NCBI GenBank assembly: GCA_029556545.1
Contig: JAKQEQ010000069.1
Coordinates: 29,558 to 93,557, forward strand
DNA from: Candidatus Hydrogenedentota bacterium
GTDB taxonomy: Bacteria > Hydrogenedentota > Hydrogenedentia > Hydrogenedentales > JAGMZX01
DNA length: 64,000 nt
Direction of reading: 5' to 3'
In this document: positions 27,940 through 36,229 of the stretch, piece by piece
How positions within the stretch are numbered: position 1 is the first letter of the stretch
Layout: each line of letters opens with the position of its first letter
Position numbers and translations under genes: made by a program
Notes under the pieces: generated by a model
What the model saw: the letters and a program-made list of their open reading frames with translations, nothing else
What the model was told of the DNA's origin: nothing
Database searches by the model: none

Positions 27940-28065
27940 ATGAAGCACCTGAAACGGATCACCTTGCAGCAGGCCCAGGCAAAGGACGGCGAGGAGATAA
28001 TCTTCTTCCAGCTTTACTTTACAGTCTTGGCGTTCATGATTTCAGCCGCCTTGGGCGACAAGTAG
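27940..28065 (+). CDS. Putative 41-residue small membrane protein
   Basis: Short frame beginning MKHLKRITLQQAQAKDGEEI, with a hydrophobic C-terminal half (FFQLYFTVLAFMISAAL). The start is preceded by AAAGGAG at good spacing, the strongest Shine-Dalgarno in this interval. No family recognised; could be a real small protein or a leader. Confidence 0.4.
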   Translation: MKHLKRITLQQAQAKDGEEIIFFQLYFTVLAFMISAALGDK

Positions 28066-28180
28066 CATGAAGACGACGTCGCGGGAGTTTGCGACGAAGC
28101 TCGAGGACGCGGCCGCCTCGCGGTGAGGCGGCCGCCGCGCATTTTCCGCCAAACGGAAACGTTGCGCGACTCCTGATCGG

Positions 28181-29488
28181 TCAGGCGCTCCCTTGTTCGG
28201 GCACGGCGACGGGGTGGTAGAGCACTTCGCTGACCTGGAGGCGATGAGAGTAGCGGCCACGCAGCCGGCCCACAACATGGACCGCCCACCATTCGAAACT
28301 GTACTTGAACTCGACCTTCTCCCACAGGCGCAGCAGGCCGTGCCATAGCGCGATCTGCATGCCGCCGAACAGGAACAGCCCAAGATAGCGCGCGGGCAGC
28401 GGCGCGCCCGCGAAGAGGGGCAGGTACCAGGTCAGGTTTATCACGCACAGCACGCTTTCGCAGATGTAGGCCGTCATGCCCATCAAACCGAAGCGGCGGA
28501 CGCCCGTGGTGCGCTGCGCAATGGCGGCGCGCCGGGCCGCGTCCTGATACTCGAATCGCCCGATGAAATAGGTCAGAACCATGAGCATCAGGCCGAGGTT
28601 CAGGAAGTGCAGTTGCACCGGTAGCGCCGTACCCACCCGCTCGGGACCGATCGGCACGCCCGCATACAGGAGGATAAGCCCGCCCACGGCCACGCAGAAA
28701 ACGCCGAATCCGTAGCCGAAACGACGCAGATGCGCCAACGCCTCATGCCGCGCGAGGGCAATCCCCAGTACCGCGCCGAACAACGAGAACCCCGCGTTCG
28801 GGAAGGTGCTGTGCGGAGGACCGATGATCAGTTTCAACGCGAGGGCCGTCGGTACGTCGCGGTCGGTAACCGCGGCGAAGAACGAGGTGTCAAGCGCCTT
28901 GTGCAGCCACGGCGCCGCCAGGAACCACAGCAGGCCCAACGTCACCAGAACGGCATAGTTGCGCCGCGCGTGCGCGAATCCGTCGCCGCGCCAAAGCAGC
29001 CACAGCACGCTCGCCACGATTACCCCCGCCATGGCGACAAGCGCCACCGCATCCGTGAAGAACAGGAGGTCCACGTCGGCCTTCGCCAGGCGGCCCTGTT
29101 CCAGGGAGCCCGTGACAAAGGAGAACCGTTCCGCACCGTTGAAAACGACGCGGAAGTGCAGCATCGACATGTGAATCAGCGAGCATACGTAGAGGAAGGC
29201 GCTATTGTAGTATACGCCGCGCACATGCGCGCCCAAAGCGTGTCCCCGGCCCTGCGCCATGAGGTAGTGCAACACGTAGGCCGTGGCCGCGCCGCTGATC
29301 AGCGCGAACACGGGCGCCCACGTGCCCAGAAGGATCAGGGGCGAAAACAGGACCATGGTCCACGTCTGAATTTCCTGCCGCTCGATGAGCGCGCCGTTCC
29401 AGAGCATCACGTGGCCGAGCGCGTGGAACAAGATAACGAATATGATGAAAAATCCTCGAAGCGCATCCAGTACCAATAGACGTTTCAT
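28181..29488 (-). CDS. Multi-spanning membrane acyltransferase-like protein (DUF418/DUF1624-like)
   Basis: 435 residues, about ten membrane segments. The opening MKRLLVLDALRGFFIIFVIL then FHALGHVM is the LDxLRG-F signature of the membrane acyltransferase superfamily (DUF1624/heparan N-acetyltransferase-like, DUF418). Such proteins transfer acyl groups to surface or periplasmic sugars. A conserved His (FHALGH) in the first membrane segment would fit catalysis. The substrate is unknown; the neighbouring genes do not help. Confidence 0.7.
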   Translation of the reverse strand: MKRLLVLDALRGFFIIFVILFHALGHVMLWNGALIERQEIQTWTMVLFSPLILLGTWAPVFALISGAATAYVLHYLMAQGRGHALGAHVRGVYYNSAFLYVCSLIHMSMLHFRVVFNGAERFSFVTGSLEQGRLAKADVDLLFFTDAVALVAMAGVIVASVLWLLWRGDGFAHARRNYAVLVTLGLLWFLAAPWLHKALDTSFFAAVTDRDVPTALALKLIIGPPHSTFPNAGFSLFGAVLGIALARHEALAHLRRFGYGFGVFCVAVGGLILLYAGVPIGPERVGTALPVQLHFLNLGLMLMVLTYFIGRFEYQDAARRAAIAQRTTGVRRFGLMGMTAYICESVLCVINLTWYLPLFAGAPLPARYLGLFLFGGMQIALWHGLLRLWEKVEFKYSFEWWAVHVVGRLRGRYSHRLQVSEVLYHPVAVPEQGSA

Positions 29489-29836
29489 GCGGCGTGACCT
29501 CTGGGCCTTCGCCGGAAGGCCGGCGGTTGCGGTTGTCTCCCGTTCGAAATCAATGCGGACACGATGTGCGGGCTACGGTCCCTCCCAGGTCCGTACTGCG
29601 CCCTCGCGGACGCATAGAGATACCGCCACGGCAGGATTTTGTTACAAACGCCCGGGGAAGCCCGTGGAAATCAGCGACAAGCCGCTCGTCTTGGGGTTTG
29701 TGCGAGGATTCCGTCCGGCAACTTGCGCCGAAGGCGGGCGTCAACCTGCCCGGAGGCGACCCAACCCACGCGCGGGCCCCTCAATCGGGCCCGGACCACG
29801 CCGGGAATCGTCGGGGAGTCTTTGAAAGGCAACCTG
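29489..29836. other. Intergenic region, palindrome only
   Basis: 348 bp between two minus-strand genes. A GGGCCCCTCAATCGGGCCC palindrome (about 29777-29795) lies downstream of the OmpA-type gene and may terminate it. Nothing else is evident. Confidence 0.35.
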
Positions 29837-30874
29837 TTACGGCAACGCCTTGATCTCGACACGGCGGTTCAATTGCCGGTTTGCCGGGGTATCGTTGGGC
29901 GCAGCGGGTTGCGACTCGCCGAAGCCCTGGGTTCGCATTCGCGCGGGGGCGACGCCGCGCTGTTCGAGGGCGTCGCGGACCGCGTCGCTGCGCTTCTCGG
30001 ACAGGGTCTGATTGTAGGATTCCGCCCCACGCGCGTCGGTGTGGCCATCGAGGGACACCGTCATTTGGGGATCGGCGTTCACGGTGGCGGCAGCGGCGTC
30101 AATTACCGGAACGGCGTCCGGGCGGATGTCGCACTTGTCGAAATTGAAGTACACCGTTCCGAGATGGCGCCCTCCCGCCGGATACGGCGCGACACCCTGG
30201 GCTAGAAACACTTCGCGTACAAACTGTTGCATCCCTTCGTCGGTGACGATATGGGACGCCGGACGGAACATGCCGCAAGCGCTCAATACCGCCATGTTTT
30301 CGAGCAGCGTGCCGCCCGCCGGGTCATCGCCGAACTGGACGGTGTGAATGCAAATCTTCGCCGGATAGCTGTTGACAATGGCCGTGCATACGTCAAGCAC
30401 GGCGGACGTGTCGGACCTGCCGTCGGAGAAGATCACGAGCGCCGTGTTGCCGGTCGTTTCGTCGAGGCCGGGTTTGAGCCGTTCGAGCACGAGGGCGAGC
30501 GGGGTCGAGCCCTTGAGCCAGTACAACTGCGAGACGGCGTGCAGGAACCCGGCGCGATCAAAGCGGTCGGGATTGTGTTTGATCCAGCGCGCGGTGGTTT
30601 CGCCGCCGAAGGCGAGCATGGCCGCGGTGTAGTCGCCGGACGGCATGGCGGTGGCGAAGGAGCGCGCCAACTCCTTTGCAAGGGGGAACTTGTCGGCGCC
30701 GCACATCGAGCCGGAGGCGTCGACAATGAGAATCACGTTGTCAATCTTGATGTATTCGTTCGGCTGCGGCAGGACTTGCGCCGCGAGACTCGCTTCCGGG
30801 CCGCGCATCGATTGGCAACCGCCGGCGATCACGTTAACCGACAGAACCACCGCGACAAGAAAACCCCGACTCAT
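29837..30874 (-). CDS. vWA-OmpA lipoprotein
   Basis: 345 residues from ATG 30874 (AAAGGAG 8 bases upstream). Lipobox IAGGC with C20. A von Willebrand A domain (about 42-225) has the MIDAS start DASGS at 52-56 and the later FSDG; an OmpA-like peptidoglycan-binding domain (about 235-345) has VYFNFDKCDIRPDA, LDGHTDARGAESYNQTLSEK and NRRVEIK. The protein is thus anchored in the outer membrane and held to the cell wall, exposing a vWA adhesion module in the periplasm. Partner unknown. Confidence 0.88.
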   Translation of the reverse strand: MSRGFLVAVVLSVNVIAGGCQSMRGPEASLAAQVLPQPNEYIKIDNVILIVDASGSMCGADKFPLAKELARSFATAMPSGDYTAAMLAFGGETTARWIKHNPDRFDRAGFLHAVSQLYWLKGSTPLALVLERLKPGLDETTGNTALVIFSDGRSDTSAVLDVCTAIVNSYPAKICIHTVQFGDDPAGGTLLENMAVLSACGMFRPASHIVTDEGMQQFVREVFLAQGVAPYPAGGRHLGTVYFNFDKCDIRPDAVPVIDAAAATVNADPQMTVSLDGHTDARGAESYNQTLSEKRSDAVRDALEQRGVAPARMRTQGFGESQPAAPNDTPANRQLNRRVEIKALP

Positions 30875-30970
30875 GGCGCACTCCTTTCGCATCGGAAACT
30901 CCGCACTGCTCGTTCCCATCAACGACCAACCCATATCATAAGCGGATGTGCTGAAGAACGCAATTCCATG

Positions 30971-32599
30971 TTACACGCCCGCAACGGATTCCCACTTTTC
31001 GGCCCAATCGGGACGAAGCCGCGCCTGGACTTCCCAGATGTCGAGCATGGTCAGCGCGGCCATGCTCTCGACGACGGGAATCGCGCGGGGCACGATGCAG
31101 GGATCATGGCGGCCATGTACTTCGATATCGCGCTCATGGCCCGCTTCGTCGATGGTGCGCTGCGGTTTGGCGATGGACGACGTGGGTTTGACGACGAGGC
31201 GCAGCATGATCGGCTCGCCCGTGCTGATGCCGCCGAGAATGCCGCCGCAGTGGTTGCTGAGGAAGCCGGTCTTGTCCATGTTGTCGTTCGATTCACTGCC
31301 GCGCAGCCGCGCCAGTCGGAAACCAAGCCCCACCTCGACGCCTTTGACCGCGCCAATGGTCATGAGCCCGGCGGCCAGGCGCGCATCGAGCTTCGCGAAG
31401 ACCGGATCGCCGAGGCCGGGCGGCACGCCGAGAATATCGAGCTGGATAATCCCGCCGACGGAGTCGCAATCCTTTCGCGCGGCAACGATGGCCTCGGCCA
31501 TCTTCTCCGCCGCCGCGGCGTCCGCGCACCGGACCGGGTTTTGCTCGATGACGTCGTAGTCGCAGGTCTCGGCGGGAATGCCGGCGACTTCGACGGCGTG
31601 CGCGACGATGCGGACGCCGCGCTTGGCGAGAATGTCGCGCGCGACCGCGCCGCAGGCGACGCGGCAGGCCGTTTCGCGGCCCGAGGACCGCCCGCCGCCG
31701 CGATAGTCGCGCAGGCCGTACTTGCGGTAGAAGGTGAAGTCGGCGTGGCCGGGCCGGAAGAGGTCCTTGATGTTGTCGTAACTGCCTGACTTCTGGTCTT
31801 CGTTGTAGATGATCATGCAAATGGGCGCGCCGGTGCTCTTGCCCTCGAAGACGCCGGAAAGAATGCGCACCTTGTCGCTCTCTTTGCGGCGGGTGACGAG
31901 ATTGCTCTGGCCGGGGCGGCGCCGGTCGAGTTCCCGCTGGATGAGTTCCTCGTTGATCTCGATGCCGGGCCGGACGCCGTCGAGGACCGCGCCGATGGCG
32001 GGGCCGTGGCTCTCGCCGAAGGTGGTCACGCGAATAATCTCGCCATAGGTGTTCGCCGACCGACAATGGATCGCCAGTTCCTCGCTAATGCGGTCGAGCA
32101 CCTGCGCCGCGAGTTGCTCGGGCGCGCCGTCGGTCGTATCGATCACGATGTCCGCATAGGGCCGCAGCACGTCCTCCCGAATCGCGGCCTGATCCTCGTA
32201 CTTCTTGCGGCCCTCCGGGCCGACAAGCCACGGAGGGACGCCGTCCTTTATCGCCCGCTCCCAGAGCACGGCGGGGTTCGCGGTGAGGTAGACCAGCAGC
32301 GCGTTATTGCGGAGCGTGCGGCGCGAGTCGGGGTCCATCATGATCGAGCCGCCGGTGATGATGATATGCCAGTCTTTATCGGCGCATTGATGGGCCGCGT
32401 CGCGTTCGAGTTGGCGGAAGAAGGCCTCGCCGTGCTCGGCGAAAATCTCGCGGTAGCGCATCCGGTGGCCGTCGCGCTGCTCGTGGAGGTCCTCGATGAG
32501 GCGATCGGTCTCGACGGTGCGAAAGCCCGTCCTTTCCGACAGGATCCCGCCTATCGCGCTCTTGCCCGCGCCCTTGGGCCCTGCCAATACGATCTTCAT
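30971..32599 (-). CDS. aroKC (aroK-aroC): Shikimate kinase-chorismate synthase fusion
   Basis: 542 residues from ATG 32599 (AAAGGA upstream). Residues 1-190 form a shikimate kinase: P-loop GPKGAGKS (7-14), TDRLIED, IITGGSIM and the lid region. From about 192 a complete chorismate synthase follows: NTYGEIIRVTTFGESHGPAI, RRRPGQSNLVTRRKESDKV, FRPGHADFTF, YRGGGRSSGRETACRVACGA and NHCGGILGGISTGEPI. There is no internal start or stop between them and AroC keeps its full length. Shikimate kinase phosphorylates shikimate with ATP; chorismate synthase eliminates phosphate from EPSP using reduced FMN. The aroA gene directly upstream supplies the middle step. Confidence 0.9.
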   Translation of the reverse strand: MKIVLAGPKGAGKSAIGGILSERTGFRTVETDRLIEDLHEQRDGHRMRYREIFAEHGEAFFRQLERDAAHQCADKDWHIIITGGSIMMDPDSRRTLRNNALLVYLTANPAVLWERAIKDGVPPWLVGPEGRKKYEDQAAIREDVLRPYADIVIDTTDGAPEQLAAQVLDRISEELAIHCRSANTYGEIIRVTTFGESHGPAIGAVLDGVRPGIEINEELIQRELDRRRPGQSNLVTRRKESDKVRILSGVFEGKSTGAPICMIIYNEDQKSGSYDNIKDLFRPGHADFTFYRKYGLRDYRGGGRSSGRETACRVACGAVARDILAKRGVRIVAHAVEVAGIPAETCDYDVIEQNPVRCADAAAAEKMAEAIVAARKDCDSVGGIIQLDILGVPPGLGDPVFAKLDARLAAGLMTIGAVKGVEVGLGFRLARLRGSESNDNMDKTGFLSNHCGGILGGISTGEPIMLRLVVKPTSSIAKPQRTIDEAGHERDIEVHGRHDPCIVPRAIPVVESMAALTMLDIWEVQARLRPDWAEKWESVAGV

Positions 32600-32707
32600 G
32601 CTGGTCCTTTCTCGATAACGGGGACAGTCCCCGGCTTCGGAAACGTGCGGGTACGGCGACCCATTCCCACGCGGCACACGGACAAACACGGACGAACACG
32701 GACACCC
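32600..32707. repeat. Repeat-filled spacer between aroA and aroKC
   Basis: 108 bp containing a collapsed GGGGACAGTCCCC palindrome (32620-32632) and a short-period CACGGACAAACACGGACGAA-type tract (about 32677-32704). Both resemble repeats elsewhere in the window. Confidence 0.65.
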
Positions 32708-33985
32708 TCAAGTGATAAGACGCGTCTTTGCGCCGAGTGCGTTCAACGACTCAATGAATGTCGGAAAGGTCACATTGACCGCCTCGAAGCCGTGGATGGT
32801 CGTCACGCCGGGCAGCCCCGTCGCGGCGACGGCCAAGGCCATTACAATCCGATGGTCGCCGCGGCCGTCGACCTCAGCGGGGCGCAACGCGCTCTCGTGG
32901 ACCACCAGGCCGTCCTCGAGTTCCTCGATGCGCGCGCCGAGTCTTGTCAGTTCTTCGCGCATGGCGGTGATGCGGTCCGTCTCCTTGAACCGCGCCTGCG
33001 GCACGTTGACGAGCCGCGTCTCACCCCGTGCGAAGCAGCCCAGGACGGCCATCATCGGCAGCGCGTCCGGCGTTGCGTTCAGGTCGATTTCGCGGCCATC
33101 GAGGCGGCCCGCAGCCACACGGATGCCGTCTTCCGCGACATGCACCGCCGCGCCCATCGCGCGCAGATAATCCACCACCGCCTTGTCGCCCTGCGGGTCG
33201 CCCATGTCGAGGCCGAGGGCCGTCACCTCATTCTCCGGCAGCGCGCCCGCCGCGAGGAAGAACGTCGCCGACGAGAAGTCCGCCGGAATCACGCAATCGA
33301 CGGGCGGGTACGCCTGACCGCCCGGAATATGAAATTCGCTCAGGTCTTCCGCGTGCTCGACGCGGATGCCCGCGCGGCGCAGCCACGCCAGGGTCATGTG
33401 TACGTAAGGGACTTCGTGCAGCACCGGCACGCGCAGCCGCGTATCGCCGTCGCCGAGCGGCGCGTTGATCAACAGCGACGTGACGTATTGGCTGCTCATG
33501 GCCTCCATGGTCGTGTCGCCGCCGCGCAGGCGGCCCTGGACCACGAAGGGCGGGCAGCCGTTGCCGCGCGTCGCGCGCACGGTCGCGCCCAAGTCGTTCA
33601 GGGACGCTTCGAGGACGCCGCAGGGCCGCCGCCGCACCTGTTCGTCGCCCGTCAATACGGCCGTTCCCGAGGTGAGCAAGGCCGCGCTGCCGAGGGCGAC
33701 ATTCATCGTCGTGCCCGAGTTCGCCACGTCGATCACGTCGTCGGGAACGCGCAATGCGCCGCCCGTGCCGTGCACCCGCCACAACTCGCCTGCATCCTCG
33801 ATGGCCGCGCCAAGGCCGCGATAGGCGCGAAACGCCGCGCGGGCGTCCGCCGAATCGAGCGGCTGGCGAATGACACTGACGCCGTCGGCCAGGGCGCTGA
33901 TTGCGACCGCGCGAATAGTGTGCGACTTCGACCCGGGAATCCGGACCGCGCCGCGAAGATTCGAGCCTTCCACCAGCAATTTCAC
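32708..33985 (-). CDS. aroA: 3-phosphoshikimate 1-carboxyvinyltransferase (EPSP synthase)
   Basis: 425 residues, the usual length. EPSP synthase joins PEP to shikimate-3-phosphate. Substrate motifs are present: PGSKSHTIRAV near residue 18, NSGTTMNVALGSAALL, and ARFKETDRITAMREEL with the catalytic Lys/Glu region. The start ATG at 33985 precedes KLLVEGSNLRGAVRIPGSKS. It is first in a unit with the AroK-AroC fusion, giving steps 5-7 of the shikimate pathway. Confidence 0.93.
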   Translation of the reverse strand: MKLLVEGSNLRGAVRIPGSKSHTIRAVAISALADGVSVIRQPLDSADARAAFRAYRGLGAAIEDAGELWRVHGTGGALRVPDDVIDVANSGTTMNVALGSAALLTSGTAVLTGDEQVRRRPCGVLEASLNDLGATVRATRGNGCPPFVVQGRLRGGDTTMEAMSSQYVTSLLINAPLGDGDTRLRVPVLHEVPYVHMTLAWLRRAGIRVEHAEDLSEFHIPGGQAYPPVDCVIPADFSSATFFLAAGALPENEVTALGLDMGDPQGDKAVVDYLRAMGAAVHVAEDGIRVAAGRLDGREIDLNATPDALPMMAVLGCFARGETRLVNVPQARFKETDRITAMREELTRLGARIEELEDGLVVHESALRPAEVDGRGDHRIVMALAVAATGLPGVTTIHGFEAVNVTFPTFIESLNALGAKTRLIT

Positions 33986-34107
33986 AAGAACGTCTCCTGA
34001 GACCGCGCGCGCCGCTCATAATTGGACGATATGGACGGGATGGACGGCATGGACACCCGGCAACCGGCCGCATTCGTCCAACCCGTCCATATCGTCCGTG
34101 GGAATAC

Positions 34108-34136
34108 TTGCTGTCCATGCGCAGTGTTTATTAGAA
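34108..34136 (+). promoter_or_regulatory. Possible sigma-70-type promoter of the metal-efflux operon
   Basis: TTGCTG (34108-34113), 17-bp spacer, then TTAGAA (34131-34136). Matches to consensus are moderate. It lies 55 bp before the Cys-rich gene and just upstream of the inverted repeat. Confidence 0.3.
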
Positions 34137-34149
34137 TGCATCATATTAG

Positions 34150-34167
34150 GCACGCAAGTATGCGTGC
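34150..34167. promoter_or_regulatory. Perfect inverted repeat in front of metal-efflux operon
   Basis: GCACGCA-AGTA-TGCGTGC, two perfect 7-bp arms with a 4-bp spacer, 24 bp before the ATG of the Cys-rich protein. Position just downstream of the candidate -10 fits a repressor operator or a 5'-leader hairpin. No metal-sensing regulator gene lies nearby. Confidence 0.5.
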
Positions 34168-34190
34168 AAACCGTCCAGGATGATTCAAGC

Positions 34191-34637
34191 ATGCGGGAAC
34201 AGCGAGACAAACAGACGCAAGCGCCCCTCGCGCGCGGCGCGGCGCTCGTGTTTCTGGCGTGTCTCCTGGCACTGCCGCCGGGCGTGGCGGGCGCGGTGAT
34301 CTGCATCTGCCACGATGGCCACATGGCTTTCGAGACCGCGTGCGAACCGGCGAATTGCTGCCCGGACGTCGAGTCGGCGGCCGACGCCGGCCCGAAAGCG
34401 CCTTGCAAGGACCCCGAGAGTCACTCCTGTTCCGACATTCCACTGCCGGCCCACGGGCAGGTATTTGACGCGGCAAAGTGGAAGGTTTCCGATTCGATGA
34501 AACGGGCGGTGGCGCAGGCAATTCCCGCGTCGCGTGCCGCATTCGTCCCGGCCTCCAACGAACTCACCGCTGAACCCGCCGCGTTCACGGTTCGGGCCAC
34601 GCCGCCGCATGTGCGGACCGTCGTGATCCGCATCTAG
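34191..34637 (+). CDS. Exported Cys/His-rich protein heading the metal-efflux operon
   Basis: 148 residues from ATG 34191. A signal peptide (about 12-35) is followed by a Cys/His-rich stretch: C38, C40, H41, H44, C51, C56, C57, C72, H78, C80 (ICICHDGH, EPANCCPD, HSCSDIPLPAHGQ). Small exported Cys-rich proteins often head RND heavy-metal efflux operons and may bind metal in the periplasm. No named family is recognised. The outer membrane channel gene follows 74 bp downstream. Confidence 0.65.
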   Translation: MREQRDKQTQAPLARGAALVFLACLLALPPGVAGAVICICHDGHMAFETACEPANCCPDVESAADAGPKAPCKDPESHSCSDIPLPAHGQVFDAAKWKVSDSMKRAVAQAIPASRAAFVPASNELTAEPAAFTVRATPPHVRTVVIRI

Positions 34638-34711
34638 TCCCCTCTCCCCTTTCCGATTTCCCTGCAATCGCAAGACACGTGCATCCCTTCGCGGGAATTG
34701 GAGTCGCGTGC

Positions 34712-36229
34712 ATGATCTACTCGCTAATCCTATCTCTGGTTCTCTCCGCTTCGGCGGAACCGTCGCTCCGACTCGAGGAACCGACGGGAACCGTTACCCT
34801 GTCCGAGGCGTTGAGCGCGGCCTTGCTGGGCAATCCCGGCCTCGCGGCCTACGCCTGGGAACTGCGCGTTACGGAAGCCCTCACGCTCCAGGCGGGGCTG
34901 CGCCCGAATCCGGAGTCGTCCTTCGAGGTCGAAGGGCTGCGCTTTCGGGATGCGCCATCGAGCACGACGCGGTCTCGCGCGATCGGACTCGAAATCGACG
35001 GCATGGCGCTTTCTCCAGCGTGGGAGATCGGGCGCGAGCGCGGCGCGGGCGCGAGCGGCGCGTTCGACGACGCGGACCTCCGGCTGGCGCTGTCACAACG
35101 CATCGAGACCGGCGCGAAACGCGCGCGGCGGGTGCGTCTGGCGCGCGCGGAGGAGGACCTCGCGCGTTGGGACTACGAGGCCGCGCGGGCGGACGTGCTC
35201 GCGGAGACGGCGCGGCGGTTCATTGCCGTGGTCGTGACGCAGGAACAGGTCGCACTCGCCACAGACCTGCACCGGCTCGCCGAGGCCGTGCGCGACGCGG
35301 TGGCGGCGCAGGTCGAGGCGGGCAAGGTCGCGCCGCTGGACCTGCAACGGGCGCGCACGGAAGCCGATCTGGCCGCCATCGACATGCGGACGGCTCAACG
35401 TCTGCTCGACGCGCGGCGCGCGGCGTTGGCGGCGACCTGGGGCGCGACGGAGGCCCGCTTCGAGCGGGCGGATGCTGTGCTCGACGCGCCGCCGCCGCTC
35501 CCCGACCTCGACTCCTTGCGGACAGGCGCTCGCGCCCCGTCCGTGCCGCCCATCACCGACTCTTCGTCGCATCGCGGCTTAAACCCCGACGTGGCGCGAT
35601 GGCGGAGCGAAATCGCGCGGCGCGAGGCGGCGCTTGCCTTGGCGCGAGCGCAGCGCGCGCCCGACCTGACCGTGTCGCTCGGCCTGCGGGTCACCCCGAT
35701 CGGATCGGAGCGGCATTCCGGCATCGCGTGGGGCAGTTCCGGCGTCGCGTTCACGCGCGAGCGGACCGTCTACGATCGCGACGCCGATACGACGATCACG
35801 CTCGGAGTATCTGTGCCGTTACCGTTGTTCGACCGCAATCAAGGCAACATTCGCGCCGAGGAACATCGCGTGGCGCAGGCGTCCGCTCAAGAACGTGCCG
35901 CGCGGGTGGATGCCGCCGGCGGGATTGCCTCGGCCCACCACGAAGCCGCGGCGCGGCGGGACGAATTCACGGGCTTGCGCGACGCGGTCCTGCCGGAACT
36001 CGAACGAATTCGCGCGCTGACCGTCGAGGGCTATGAGGCGGGCAAGTTCGGTTATCTCGACCTGGTGGGCGTCGAGCGCGACCTGTTCGCGTCCCGCGCG
36101 CGGGCCCTCGATGCGCTCGCCGCCTATCACGAAGCGGCTATCACGCTCGAGCGACTCTCCGGTTTGGCGATCGTCTCGGAAGACTCCAACAACACATTGC
36201 CGTCAGAGGAGGCATCTCATGCGGAATAG
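34712..36229 (+). CDS. TolC-family outer membrane channel, CusC/CzcC-like
   Basis: 505 residues from ATG 34712 (GGAG 8 bases upstream; a GTG at 34679 is less likely). Signal peptide IYSLILSLVLSASAEP. Two TolC-type halves are seen: TLSEALSAALLGNPGLAAYA opening, the long helical pairs, and SVPLPLFDRNQGNI in the second half, which is typical of metal-efflux channels. It would span the outer membrane and connect to the CusA/CusB pump. The last 11 bases overlap the adaptor gene start. Confidence 0.88.
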   Translation: MIYSLILSLVLSASAEPSLRLEEPTGTVTLSEALSAALLGNPGLAAYAWELRVTEALTLQAGLRPNPESSFEVEGLRFRDAPSSTTRSRAIGLEIDGMALSPAWEIGRERGAGASGAFDDADLRLALSQRIETGAKRARRVRLARAEEDLARWDYEAARADVLAETARRFIAVVVTQEQVALATDLHRLAEAVRDAVAAQVEAGKVAPLDLQRARTEADLAAIDMRTAQRLLDARRAALAATWGATEARFERADAVLDAPPPLPDLDSLRTGARAPSVPPITDSSSHRGLNPDVARWRSEIARREAALALARAQRAPDLTVSLGLRVTPIGSERHSGIAWGSSGVAFTRERTVYDRDADTTITLGVSVPLPLFDRNQGNIRAEEHRVAQASAQERAARVDAAGGIASAHHEAAARRDEFTGLRDAVLPELERIRALTVEGYEAGKFGYLDLVGVERDLFASRARALDALAAYHEAAITLERLSGLAIVSEDSNNTLPSEEASHAE

